Program-made: the position numbers and the translations under genes
Shown: one piece after another, positions 9,168-18,410 of the stretch
How positions within the stretch are numbered: position 1 is the stretch's first letter
Layout of the letters: each line of letters starts with the position of its first letter
Notes under the pieces: generated by a model
Seen by the model: only the letters and a program-made list of their open reading frames with translations
The model's database searches: none
What the model was told of the DNA's origin: nothing
Source of the DNA: Kalmanozyma brasiliensis GHG001
Lineage: Eukaryota > Basidiomycota > Ustilaginomycetes > Ustilaginales
Direction of reading: 5' to 3'
Length of the DNA stretch: 64,000 nucleotides
NCBI RefSeq assembly: GCF_000497045.1
Contig: NW_015961970.1
Span: 310,802-374,801 of the forward strand

Positions 9168-11439
9168 GGCTGCTATGTGGTCTGCGACAAAGGTGCGCGC
9201 AGATGAGTGGCTTTGAATGCGGACGGGATCCCTGTGCTTGGTTGTCGAGTCAAAGGTTGCAGGTTTGGTCCGTGACAGAGTTTTGCGCCTTCTGCGAGCT
9301 TGTCCACGCTGTGAAGGTGCCGCAAGGAAGTGTTGCTGGTGATGGTCGAGACGAGAGAAAGAAGGATGCTTTGACGAGCTTCGCAGAGGACACCAAGAAG
9401 TGTTACTCAGAAGAAATTGCAAAAGAGCTGCGCGCCGTGCGGTTGACTGGCTCTTCTGAGCTGAGCTGCGCGTGTGTCTGTGTTGCTCTGCGTCTGATTC
9501 TTCCTCGAGGTTCCTTCTCGCTGTAGTTGGATCTAACAAAGCCAAGGACTTCAAATATGTGCTTCCTCAATAGATCTGACATCTTGAGCAAACGCGTCGA
9601 AAGAGCGCGACAGGTCGCCAACCAAATCGTGAAGACCGTTGCAGCTGCTCGCAACGCCCTTTAGCTTAATCGCTCGGATGCACCTTTCTCTAGATCCCCC
9701 CGTCGAAGGATCAAGTCTGAGATGCCGCGATGTATCTTGCTGCCAACACGGTTCTACGCCAATCTCTCTGGCTCGTTCTAGCTTGGCTCGTGTCAGGGCA
9801 AGCATAGGGACGTCTGATAGAGTATCAATTAGTTAGCCGGATGGATCAGGCCTAATTACTGTAACCGCAGGCATTTCGAAGAGCGAGTCTCTTGAAATTC
9901 GGCTGGCACAGATGAATTCAATTCGTGCAACTTGCGCTTTCAAAAACAATTCGCCTTCAAGTGCCCTGTTGAAGTGCCCTGTCGAACGGGAGAAGAAGTG
10001 GACAGAAGAGCTGAACGGCTCGCTGTACGACGAGCAAGACAATTCACAGATTAGACCCACGTGCGACGTCTTGACAGATCTGGAAGGCGAATTCAGTCCA
10101 TGGGTCGCATATCGCACATCAACCAATATCAACAGGGCAGAAGGCTGAGAGAAGCGGAGAAGAGCGAATCGTGCCTCTAGGCGCTTGGAAGCGGTGAAAG
10201 TGAGATGGTCTGGGCGTCGCTGTTGGTTCATTTGAATTTGTCTGGAGCCGTGAGCTGCTGCCCGGCTGTCCCGTCGAATGAGAAATGAAGCAGGGCGAAA
10301 CAACCCACCATCGCTTTCCAATTTTGACATCATGAGCCAAAGCCAGGCGCACACAGCGAGAGAGCCAATTCGCGCTCCGCTTCCTCTCTGCCTCTGAAGG
10401 ACCGCATTGTGCACGATTCGCTTCTGGCTCTCCTCAAAACTCAAAACTCAAGCCCTCTCTTTCTCCTCCCCCCAGTCAGAGTGAGCTTTGCCGCCAAAAA
10501 CGACAGCGGAGAGCACGAAGCACTCAAGCAGAAGCAAGCAGCTGCTGCAACTACTTCATCTCGCTCTCACTCACTCACTCAGACCCGATTGCAGCCTTCT
10601 CTTGCCGCCGCCGCCGCTGGTCAGCTCTATCTTTCTCCCTTTCCTTTCCTCCCTCCCTCTGTCCTCTTCCGCCATCTGCGCCTCCGCCATCGCGCTCTCT
10701 CACACGCTCCCTCTTTTCTCTCAGAACCATCCGTTCCTTCACGACTGGAGACGTACGTTGTCCTCTGTCGCCCTCGCACATTCTCGATACGCGCCGCTTC
10801 CGTCTCGGCTGTCGCTCTGCTTCTCCTAGCGTGGCTTCTTCCCGGCGTAGACATCGTCTGCCGACCAGTTCCGATCCCAGCGCTTCGCGTTCCTCTCGTC
10901 TCGCTTCTTGTTCAGCAGCAGCAACATCGCCGTCGTGGTCACCACCTTCTGCACGCCGCCAGGCAACACGACCTTCGCGTCGATCGATAATCGAATTATA
11001 CCACCCATTTCGTGCCCGCAACACCTGCGCACTTGCATCACGTTCTCGAGCGGAGGTCCGCATTCTGGCACTTGCAATCACCATCGCGCTCGTACTCACG
11101 CCAACTCCTTGCCGCTCCCACTTCTTTGCATGGCGCTCATACCCACCTTCGACGGCTCGTGCCTACCATCCTTCAGCTCTTCCCGCTGATGCTCCACTAA
11201 GCGAGATCGCGTCCATTCCATATAGCAGCACCCACGCTGCGGAAGGATAGACCCCTCGCGACCACTTAGCGTCATCTCGTAGAGTCGCTTGCAACGCCGT
11301 TCGCGCCTGCCCGCTCAATCTTCTTTTTCTGCCACTACTCCCGCTAGCACCTTGTCTCTGGTCGAGTCCGGCTTGTACTAGGTCGTGATCCGTCGTCCAT
11401 CGTCGTCGGCACTCCTCCAGCGATCTCTTGCCACCTAGC
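9168..11439. other. 2.27 kb divergent intergenic region with CT-rich leader
   Basis: It separates the divergent CCT1 (-) and LisH-factor (+) genes. The half near 9168-9550 is probably CCT1 promoter and leader. From about 10430 to 10720 the plus strand is strongly CT-rich (CTCTCTTTCTCC-like runs), typical of fungal promoters near transcription starts, so the LisH gene probably has a leader of several hundred bases. Open frames in it (for example 9833-10444 minus, 10409-10990 plus) have arbitrary composition and no recognised domain. I looked for tRNA and snRNA hallmarks and found none. Confidence 0.5.
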
Positions 11440-14400
11440 ATGAACGGTCCCGTGACTGCCACCGCAGGTCACAACTTCGTCGCTCCTCATCCGCCTTCTC
11501 AGGGCGTGTCGCCCATCCCTTCCGCGCATCCCGTCGATCACCTTGCAGCAAACAACTCGAGCGCGCCACGTGCACCCGTCAACGCGTGGGGCTGGCCCTC
11601 CGGCTTCAACCAACCTTCTCCCGCATCGAGCGCAGCTGGTCCAAGTCGTCCATCTTCGCTCGCTTCTCCCGCTCTCTCCTCGGCCACCATGTTCACCCCA
11701 CAGACGCAGCAGATCAATCATCAGCACCAGCACCCGCAATTCCAGCAACCACAACTGCAGCTCCAGCACTCGCAACACCCGCAGCACCCGCACCTCCAGC
11801 AGCAGCATCAGCAACAGCCTCAGCACCTGCAGCAGCACTTTGGCGCACAGGCTCAGCAGCATCCTCACTTGCAGCAACAGCAGCAGCAACAGCAACAGCA
11901 GCAGCAGCAGCAGCAGCAGCAAGGACAGCAGCAAGCTCCGCAAGCCAATAACGTCAAAGCTACCGTCTATCCTCCCCAGCCCTACGGCAATCCAGCCGCT
12001 TTCACAGCTGCCAACCACACTTCCTCACCCAGCAGCGGAGGCAAGCCAAATACCCCCAATAACACTCAATCAGTCATGATGAGCAAGAAGCGCACCGCTA
12101 GCAAGAGCCCCGACTTCGAGAGCAAGGACAAACGCTCGCGACCCGAAGATGGCGTCTCGGGGGACAACAAAGCTTCTGAGGTCAATACTGGCCAGTCTGG
12201 CTCCGATGGTCGCGTCTGGGGTGAAGAGGCCACCAAGCTCGACGTGTACGTCTGGGATTATCTCACCCGCAGAGGCTTCAACTCCGCTGCCAAGTCTCTC
12301 ATGAGCGAAGCCGGCATGACAGAGCCGCCAGAGGTACCACTGCGAACACCTCAAGGCCTGCTCTTCGAGTATTGGGCCATCTTCTGGGATGTCTTTGCCG
12401 CCCGTTCCGGTCGCGGAGGAACCGAAGCCGCCGCCTACTACGAATACCAAGAGTCTCGCAACATGCAGCGGCTCGCGGAAGCCACCCGCAAGACCGAAGC
12501 TCTCGAGGCACAGTACCAGCAACCAGAGAATGGTTCGCGGTTCCCCAACATCGTTGTTTCTGGAATGAACGTCGATCCTAGCGCTGCAGGGACCGTAGCA
12601 GGTGCGGTCGGTCCCAATGGTCGAGCCGCAGCTCCCGTCGCTTGGAATCCGGCGGCTCTTCCGCCGGCACAGCAGCAGCAGCTGCTCATCACTGCCGCTC
12701 AACGCCAGAACATCCCATTGCACGAGATCAAGAACCTCACTCCCGCCTCGCGAATGACGCTCATCAACACGATGAACCCAAACAACCCGGCCAACGCTCA
12801 AGCGGTACGTCCCGGAATGACCAACCAGCTCATGGAGCAACAGCTCCAGGCTCGTCTGCAGCAGCAACAGGCGCTTCACCGCATGATGCAACAGCAGAGG
12901 CAAGGTGTGCCAGGCGCGCCACCACTAGGCAACGCCATGCAAGTGCGACCTCCGATGGGTCCTCAGCAGATGGCCGGTGCCGCCGGGTCGCCCGCCCCTC
13001 CCACTCCCGGCGGAGCCGGCATGGATGGACGCCGCTCCGTGGGACCGGGCGCCGAGGGAAACCGCCCAGATCACATGGGTGGGCCACCCGGCGTCTTGGC
13101 CACCGGCAACCCTCAATTGCAGGGTCAGCCACAACAACCTCCGACTCCGGGTGGATCGCAGCCGGGTCCACAGATGCAACAGCCCGGAGGCCCGCCGCAG
13201 CCCGGGCAAGGGCCTCAGCAGCAGCATCCGCAGCTCAACCCGCAACAGCAACAAATGGTCATGAACCAGTTTCAGAGTGTCCAAGCCGCCATGCGCGAAG
13301 AATGGATGAAGGCTCAGAACGCGCCCAACCAGACTACCGCCGCCGACTTCTACGCCAACGTTCAAGCTTACCAGGCCAAGGCACAGGGCCTTCAGAACCT
13401 TCTGCGGGCCCAAGCCAACTACCAAGGCGGTGCTGGAGGTGCGACCCCAGGCAACGGCGTGCAGCCGGGCAATCCAGCTCCACCAGGGCCATCACCGCAG
13501 GCGCGACCTCCTGGTGTGGGTGGGCCCGGCATGCCAGGCCCTGGCGCAGCGGTCAGCCCTGCTAGCATGGCTAATATGACGCCGCAGCAGCGCGCAGCTC
13601 AGATCGCCAATGCACAGGCAGCCGCGGGACGCATCACACCGCTGATGGCGACCCACGATCCAGGTCTGATGGCCAGCATGATGGGTCCCAACGGCAACGT
13701 GGCGCGTCCCAATCCGCAACATCCTCAAGGTGGCCAGGGACAACAGCCGCAGCAGCCGCAGCAACCTGGTCAACCGGGTCCGCCCAACGGATTCCAGCAG
13801 CCGCAACAGCCACAGCAGCAGGGTCCTACGCGACCTCCATCTGCTCAAGGTGGAGCCGAAGATCCGCACACAAGCCACTTTTCCTCGGTGCAGATGGGCT
13901 CGCCTGCCAACATGCAGCGTCCAGGAATGCAGCGAGCCGCCTCGCAGTTGGGCAACAACTCCGGCGGCATGGGCCCTCCTGGCACTGCTTCCATCTCATC
14001 CCCGTCACCGCGCATCGGTGCGTCCAATCTGCAGCAGCAAGCTGGCAATGGCAACGCCAATGCGGCTCAGGGCCAAGCAGAATCGCCCGCCGCTTCGAAC
14101 GTGCCCAACACCCCGAAGCTGGGCTCGGCAGAAAAGGGCAAGAAGGGCAACGCTCGTCAGCGCAAGAACTCGAAAGCAGCAGCCAAGACGCCCGTCATGA
14201 CCGCTGCATCGGTGCCTGGCGCCAACGCCAACGCCTCTGGGCCTGCAGGAGGGGCTGCTGGCAGCAACGGCGCTGCTGGACCGACCACGCCCGCTGCGGC
14301 GAACGCCGCGACGCCCGCGAGCGCCAATGTTGCCACGCCAGGGCGAGATGGTGTCGGTAAGCCAGACGGTGCCAATGCAGGTGCGTCCCAGCCTGCCGAT

Positions 14401-14712
14401 GCAGCTATGCCACCACCTACAGGCCCATCTGCCGCCGAGGTCAACTCGTTTGGCATGAGCAACGGTACCGACAACGGAAGCACGGCGAACGCCGGCCTGA
14501 ATGGCATGGACGGCAGCGCCGGCGCCGGCGCCAGTGGCACGGGCGGAGCGGAAGACTTTAGCTTGTTCGGGTTCGGCGGCTCGATGAACGACATTTTCGA
14601 CTTTGAGCTCTCCACCGACGGCGCAGGTGGCGGCGGTCTTGGTGGCGACGGATGGGACAGCAACTTTGGCAACCTGTTTGGCTCCGGGACCGGCGGGCAG
14701 GATGGATCGTGA
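11440..14712 (+). CDS. LisH-domain, Gln/Pro/Asn-rich transcriptional regulator (Flo8/Som1/SSBP-like)
   Basis: 1,090 residues from the ATG at 11440; the longer open frame begins at a TTG and is not used. Residues about 85-170 are Gln/His-rich with a run of 17 Gln (11872-11922). At about 265-340 lies a LisH motif (VYVWDYLTRRGFNSAAKSLM) followed by FEYWAIFWDVFAA, the arrangement of the LUFS domain of LEUNIG, Flo8 and single-stranded-DNA-binding proteins (SSBP: WWCVFWDLYCAA). The rest is low complexity, ending in an acidic aromatic tail (FSLFGFGG, DIFDFEL) resembling an activation domain. Flo8/Som1 relatives act downstream of cAMP/PKA in filamentation and adhesion; applying that role here is inference. 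Nuclear location is likely. Confidence 0.8.
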   Translation: MNGPVTATAGHNFVAPHPPSQGVSPIPSAHPVDHLAANNSSAPRAPVNAWGWPSGFNQPSPASSAAGPSRPSSLASPALSSATMFTPQTQQINHQHQHPQFQQPQLQLQHSQHPQHPHLQQQHQQQPQHLQQHFGAQAQQHPHLQQQQQQQQQQQQQQQQQGQQQAPQANNVKATVYPPQPYGNPAAFTAANHTSSPSSGGKPNTPNNTQSVMMSKKRTASKSPDFESKDKRSRPEDGVSGDNKASEVNTGQSGSDGRVWGEEATKLDVYVWDYLTRRGFNSAAKSLMSEAGMTEPPEVPLRTPQGLLFEYWAIFWDVFAARSGRGGTEAAAYYEYQESRNMQRLAEATRKTEALEAQYQQPENGSRFPNIVVSGMNVDPSAAGTVAGAVGPNGRAAAPVAWNPAALPPAQQQQLLITAAQRQNIPLHEIKNLTPASRMTLINTMNPNNPANAQAVRPGMTNQLMEQQLQARLQQQQALHRMMQQQRQGVPGAPPLGNAMQVRPPMGPQQMAGAAGSPAPPTPGGAGMDGRRSVGPGAEGNRPDHMGGPPGVLATGNPQLQGQPQQPPTPGGSQPGPQMQQPGGPPQPGQGPQQQHPQLNPQQQQMVMNQFQSVQAAMREEWMKAQNAPNQTTAADFYANVQAYQAKAQGLQNLLRAQANYQGGAGGATPGNGVQPGNPAPPGPSPQARPPGVGGPGMPGPGAAVSPASMANMTPQQRAAQIANAQAAAGRITPLMATHDPGLMASMMGPNGNVARPNPQHPQGGQGQQPQQPQQPGQPGPPNGFQQPQQPQQQGPTRPPSAQGGAEDPHTSHFSSVQMGSPANMQRPGMQRAASQLGNNSGGMGPPGTASISSPSPRIGASNLQQQAGNGNANAAQGQAESPAASNVPNTPKLGSAEKGKKGNARQRKNSKAAAKTPVMTAASVPGANANASGPAGGAAGSNGAAGPTTPAAANAATPASANVATPGRDGVGKPDGANAGASQPADAAMPPPTGPSAAEVNSFGMSNGTDNGSTANAGLNGMDGSAGAGASGTGGAEDFSLFGFGGSMNDIFDFELSTDGAGGGGLGGDGWDSNFGNLFGSGTGGQDGS
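11872..11922 (+). repeat. CAG/CAA repeat encoding 17 Gln
   Basis: Seventeen consecutive CAG or CAA codons inside the LisH-factor gene, embedded in a wider Gln/His-rich segment. Mixed CAG/CAA codons reduce slippage, but the uninterrupted CAG blocks near the 3' end of the tract could vary in length between strains. Confidence 0.95.
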
Positions 14713-15413
14713 AACCGTCTACCGCCTGCTCTCTCACTTTCTGCCTTCGACTCAGCTCGATCTCCTTGTACAACATCATACCCGGTCTTGCTCTCGCAGC
14801 AACAGCACCCAAAAGCACGCCGTGGCCTGGAGCATGGCCGTCATGTGCACCCGCTCGATCGTTCTCTTCTTCGTTTGCCCACACCGTGTACTCTGGTTCC
14901 AGTTCTTATCTTCACATTGCTTGTCATCGTCATCCTTCACTTGTGCGCGATGTACTTTCTGTTCTTTCAGCATGTTCCTCTTGCTCAGCCTCTCTGCAGT
15001 CACCGGTTTTGAATACTCAATCTTCTCCTTCATCGCGGTGCTTCGTTCGTTTGGCGTGAACATCACATGGTCGAGGCGCAAATAATCTTAAAATGTTAGG
15101 CCGATATTTCTGGCGCTGCTGAGTACAATGGCTGAGAAATCACGTGTCAGCCTGCTCACTTTTTTGGTGCGAGCCGGAAGAAATGCCATATTCGCTCGGA
15201 GGACTTGATCTTGCTTGTCGACGCTACCAACACCCCTATCGCGGACACTAACTTGCTACGAGGTCAGCATCACGGACGATCAACAGCCATAGCCACCGGA
15301 CAGCCGCCCGCCTACTCGAAACAAAGTCACGTTACGGCTCAGCACAGCGCTTTCGCTTCCACCGACAAACTCGACGCTTCCTCCTAGCACCACAACCTCA
15401 CATCAGCTTCACT
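14713..15413. other. Intergenic region, 701 bp, between two plus-strand genes
   Basis: It holds the 3' flank of the LisH-factor gene and the promoter of the uS13m gene. A TCACGTG box (E-box/Cbf1 type core CACGTG at 15141-15146) lies about 270 bp upstream of the uS13m ATG. No open frame here has recognisable protein content. Confidence 0.5.
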
Positions 15414-16061
15414 ATGTATCTCCTCGGTGTGCATTTGGCGGATCACAAGCTTGTCAGGGTAAGCTTTTGCGCACATCTCGGACAATCTTGCCCTTTCTCT
15501 GACCCACTCTGCTGACACCATCGCTCTCGTTCTTCCTTCCGGATCATGCAGATTGCGCTGACAAACTTCTACGGCATCTCCTACGACACGGCGAACCGGC
15601 TCTGCGCGCGACTCTCCTTACACGATCGCGCTACCGTCTCTTCGCTGACTGAGTCGCAAATCACCCAGCTTTCCGCATACCTCTCCTCGCCCGGCTCGAT
15701 TCCTGCTCGCAAAGCGCATCCGACCATCCTCCCCTCCTCCTCCTCCGACGAGGCTCGACCATCGATGGCGGCCAATTCCACCGCCGACCCGCTGCGTCAG
15801 ATCAAAATCGAGGCCGACCTCAAACGCGTTCTCCACGCCAACATCAATCATCATCGAAACGTGGGCAGCTACAGGGGAAGAAGACATGCCAGTCACTTGC
15901 CTGTCAGGGGCCAGAGGACCAGTACCAATGCGAACACTGCTAAGAAGTTGAATCGGTTGGAGAGGAGAGGGCTGCATACAGAGGTGCAGAGAAGAGAGGG
16001 GGAGACGAGCTTGATGGAGCTGTTGAGGCCGTTGGCGCGGATCAGGTTCGCCGAGGAGTAG
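15414..16061 (+). CDS. Mitochondrial small-subunit ribosomal protein uS13m, two exons
   Basis: Join 15414-15458 and 15552-16061, about 184 residues. Exon 1 encodes MYLLGVHLADHKLVR, then a GTAAGC donor at 15459 and a TGCAG acceptor ending at 15551. Exon 2 continues IALTNFYGISYDTANRLCARL, the helix-turn segment of S13 (bacterial ALTYIYGIG), and ends with GSYRGRRHASHLPVRGQRTSTNANT, the highly conserved S13 C-terminal block. Between them is a Ser/Pro/Asp insertion of about 40 residues absent from bacterial S13. The protein sits in the head of the small subunit and contacts the P-site tRNA and large subunit. Cytosolic S18 is ruled out by the bacterial-type C-terminus. The gene is convergent with calcineurin B, 288 bp apart. 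Confidence 0.88.
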
Positions 16062-16349
16062 AGCGGGAATCAAAGAGTCATGAAGCCTCGCGATTGTGTG
16101 CAGGTGTGGTCCGATGGACAGCGTCCGGATTGGCGTGGATGGAAGCTACATGATGTGGCCCATTGCAAGCCGAGGATTGAGGCTGAGCGAATGTGGTCAA
16201 CAACACACGAGAAGAGACAAGCGCTGAGTCTTTTCGAACGATGAGAAGTGAGAAGAGCGAGATACGATACAGTGAGGCGGGAGAGATGCGAGGTGTGACA
16301 GCGTGCCGTTTCGAGGTCGTGAGGTGGGAAGTGAGGCGTGGCCTTACGC

Positions 16350-16877
16350 TCAGAACAGATCCTCCAACGTCAACTGCTTGGCCACGTCCGTATTCGCCAC
16401 CATCGCTTGAAACTCTTCAAAGTCCAATTTCCCATCTCCATTGGTATCCGCCTCCATGATGGTCTTATCCACGATCTGTTGCAATTGTTGATCCTTCAAA
16501 TTGTTACCCACCATCATCTTGAGCACCAAAAACAGCTCTCCGTTACTGATCAATCCATCCCGATCCATATCGTACACCTTGAAGGCGAATTTGAGCTTCT
16601 CCTCGCGACTCCCTTGGTTGGAGAAAGCCGAGAGACCGGCGACAAACTCCTGAAAGTCCACAGTTCCACTTCCGTCCTCGTCAAAGATGGCGATCAGTCG
16701 CAGCGCCAATGGGTTGTTAGCGATCTGCGGGATTTGCAAGAATTCGTCCTTGTCGATGGAACCGGATCCGTCCCGGTCGAGTTTCATAAAGCGTTTTTTC
16801 AACCGCTGGATCTCTTTGGAGTTGAAGTTCGAGGTTGCCTCGATGTCCGAGAGGAGTTGGGAGCCTGCTTGGCCCAT
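16350..16877 (-). CDS. CNB1: Calcineurin regulatory subunit B
   Basis: 175 residues, intronless, ATG at 16877. The N-terminus MGQAGSQLL fits an N-myristoylation site (Gly2, Ser6). Four canonical EF-hand loops are visible at residues 34-45, 66-77, 103-114 and 144-155, all with Asp at position 1, Gly at 6 and Glu at 12. Length and spacing match calcineurin B in all eukaryotes and separate it from calmodulin, which lacks the leader and has shorter linkers. It binds calcineurin A and confers Ca2+ regulation on this phosphatase, needed for stress tolerance and, in several pathogenic fungi, virulence. It is divergent from PRE3, with 777 bp between start codons. Confidence 0.95.
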   Translation of the reverse strand: MGQAGSQLLSDIEATSNFNSKEIQRLKKRFMKLDRDGSGSIDKDEFLQIPQIANNPLALRLIAIFDEDGSGTVDFQEFVAGLSAFSNQGSREEKLKFAFKVYDMDRDGLISNGELFLVLKMMVGNNLKDQQLQQIVDKTIMEADTNGDGKLDFEEFQAMVANTDVAKQLTLEDLF

Positions 16878-17654
16878 TGTGACGGTTCGTGCGGGGGTGA
16901 AGGCCGGGAGATAGGAGTGCGACGGAGTCTTGAAGCAGAGATGAGGAGACGTCTCTCAAGGGGTTGGACGGCAGAGACGAGCGATGCAGGAAAGCGAGTC
17001 GAGAACTTGCACGAGAAAGCGAGACGAAAGACCAGCTCTCGAGTTGATGAAAGGACGGAAACGAGAACGATGCGGAGGGGACGTCTGTGATCGAGACGGT
17101 GATCGAGAGTAGAACGAGCCAATGTAGGTGCCAGAGAGAGAGCGCTTTTGGACAGTATTGCTGGAAGAGGTGAGCGAGACGAAAGGGTGTCGAATCCAAC
17201 ACCTCGAAAGGTTTCAGCCCCGAAGCTGATCTTCTGGGCGAAGGTCGGTGCGCGCGTGTGTGCTTGGCTCGCGTGTGTGAGCTTGACCCGCGAGAAAAAA
17301 TCCGCCCTGTTAGGCCGATGAAATGCTTCGAGAAGCCTCTTTTTTCTGGCCAAAGAGAGAGAGAGAGCGCTGCGAAAGCGCTGGTGATCGCGAGTACGCG
17401 GCCAGACCTGTTGCGCTGCGCCAGCTCCACTTTTGGCCGCTCTGACCACCGTTTCAGAAGCTCACCTTCAAAGCAACACTTTTGCTGCTCGTCAACCACA
17501 CCATCATCGCGAGCTCCTTCCATCACCTCGTCTGCATAGGCACTCTCTTCGCACACGCGCCGCTCATCACCGTACCGCGCACCACAGCAGACAGCTGCAA
17601 CCTCACACACTCGACCCCTATCACACTCGCTCCTCGCAGCGCTCCTCATTCACA
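16878..17654. promoter_or_regulatory. Divergent intergenic region between calcineurin B and PRE3
   Basis: 777 bp of presumed shared promoter and leaders. It includes an (AG)n run at 17353-17367 and CT/CA-rich sequence just upstream of the PRE3 start. I looked for the yeast proteasome PACE motif (GGTGGCAAA) and did not see it. Open frames crossing this stretch are not supported by any recognisable protein content. Confidence 0.45.
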
Positions 17655-18323
17655 ATGTCAGTCAACGGCATGGACATCACCACCCACCTCAAGAAAGGCG
17701 AGGTGAACCTGGGAACGTCCATCATGGCCGTTGCATACGATAAAGGCGTCATCATGGGTGCCGATTCGCGCACCACCACGGGCAGTTACATTGCCAACCG
17801 TGTCACGGACAAGCTGACGCACCTCTCGGATCGCATCTACTGCTGTCGTTCCGGATCCGCCGCCGACACGCAGGCGATCGCCGACATTGTCACGTACTAC
17901 CTCGACATGTACGCTGTCGAGTCTGGCTCTGCACCACAGACAAAGGTGGCTGCGAGCCTCTTCCAAGAGATCGTGTATCAGAACAAGGATCGATTGAGCG
18001 CGGGTCTCATCGTGGCCGGTTGGGACAAGAAGGATGGTGGACGGGTGTTCAACATCCCACTCGGCGGTGGTGTGTTCGAGCAACCATGGGCAATTGGAGG
18101 CAGTGGCAGTTCGTATATCTACGGCTACTGCGATGCTACGTGGAAAGCTGGGTGGGGGAAGGAAAAGACGTTGGAGTTTGTTAAGAACGCCCTGGCGCTG
18201 GCGATGAGGAGAGACGGCTCGAGTGGTGGTACCATCCGTTTGGTGGATATCACAGAGGATGGCGTGGAGAGGCACTTTGTTCCCGGTGATCAGCTGCCAG
18301 AACTCGCAGACAAGATTGTATAG
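17655..18323 (+). CDS. PRE3: 20S proteasome subunit beta-1 (PRE3/PSMB6)
   Basis: 222 residues from the ATG at 17655 (CACAATG context); the longer open frame upstream is leader. A 20-residue propeptide ends in LKKGEVNLG and is cut before Thr21, giving the mature [19 protein letters not shown] start. The catalytic set is present: Thr21 (T1), Asp37 (D17), Arg39 and Lys53 (K33), plus the [12 protein letters not shown] and [12 protein letters not shown] blocks typical of beta-1. Beta-1 gives the caspase-like activity of the core particle. Nearly collinear with yeast Pre3 throughout. Its 3' end lies 87 bp from that of VAC14, so the transcripts probably overlap. Confidence 0.96.
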   Translation: MSVNGMDITTHLKKGEVNLGTSIMAVAYDKGVIMGADSRTTTGSYIANRVTDKLTHLSDRIYCCRSGSAADTQAIADIVTYYLDMYAVESGSAPQTKVAASLFQEIVYQNKDRLSAGLIVAGWDKKDGGRVFNIPLGGGVFEQPWAIGGSGSSYIYGYCDATWKAGWGKEKTLEFVKNALALAMRRDGSSGGTIRLVDITEDGVERHFVPGDQLPELADKIV

Positions 18324-18410
18324 CATCCTTTCTCTTCAATTAGTATCAGGTTTACACGCACAAACAGGCAACTTTTGGGATCCAGGGGTTGGTGTCGGAT
18401 GTGGCATTGC

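Noticed and set aside
9168..9554. N-terminal extension of CCT1
   Set aside because: The frame stays open for 129 more codons but the sequence is Arg/Ser/His-rich without homology; CCT1 length and N-terminus fit the ATG at 9167.
9640..9800. Possible tRNA-like stretch
   Set aside because: Looked for a T-loop GTTCGA box and acceptor-stem pairing on both strands; not present in proper spacing.
9833..10444. 203-codon minus-strand frame in the long spacer
   Set aside because: No domain, arbitrary composition, and lies in probable promoter DNA.
16338..17090. 250-codon plus-strand frame across calcineurin B
   Set aside because: Overlaps a certain gene on the other strand and has no domain content.
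17433..17654. 74-codon upstream extension of PRE3
   Set aside because: His/Arg/Ser-rich leader without homology; the propeptide length of beta-1 fits the ATG at 17655.
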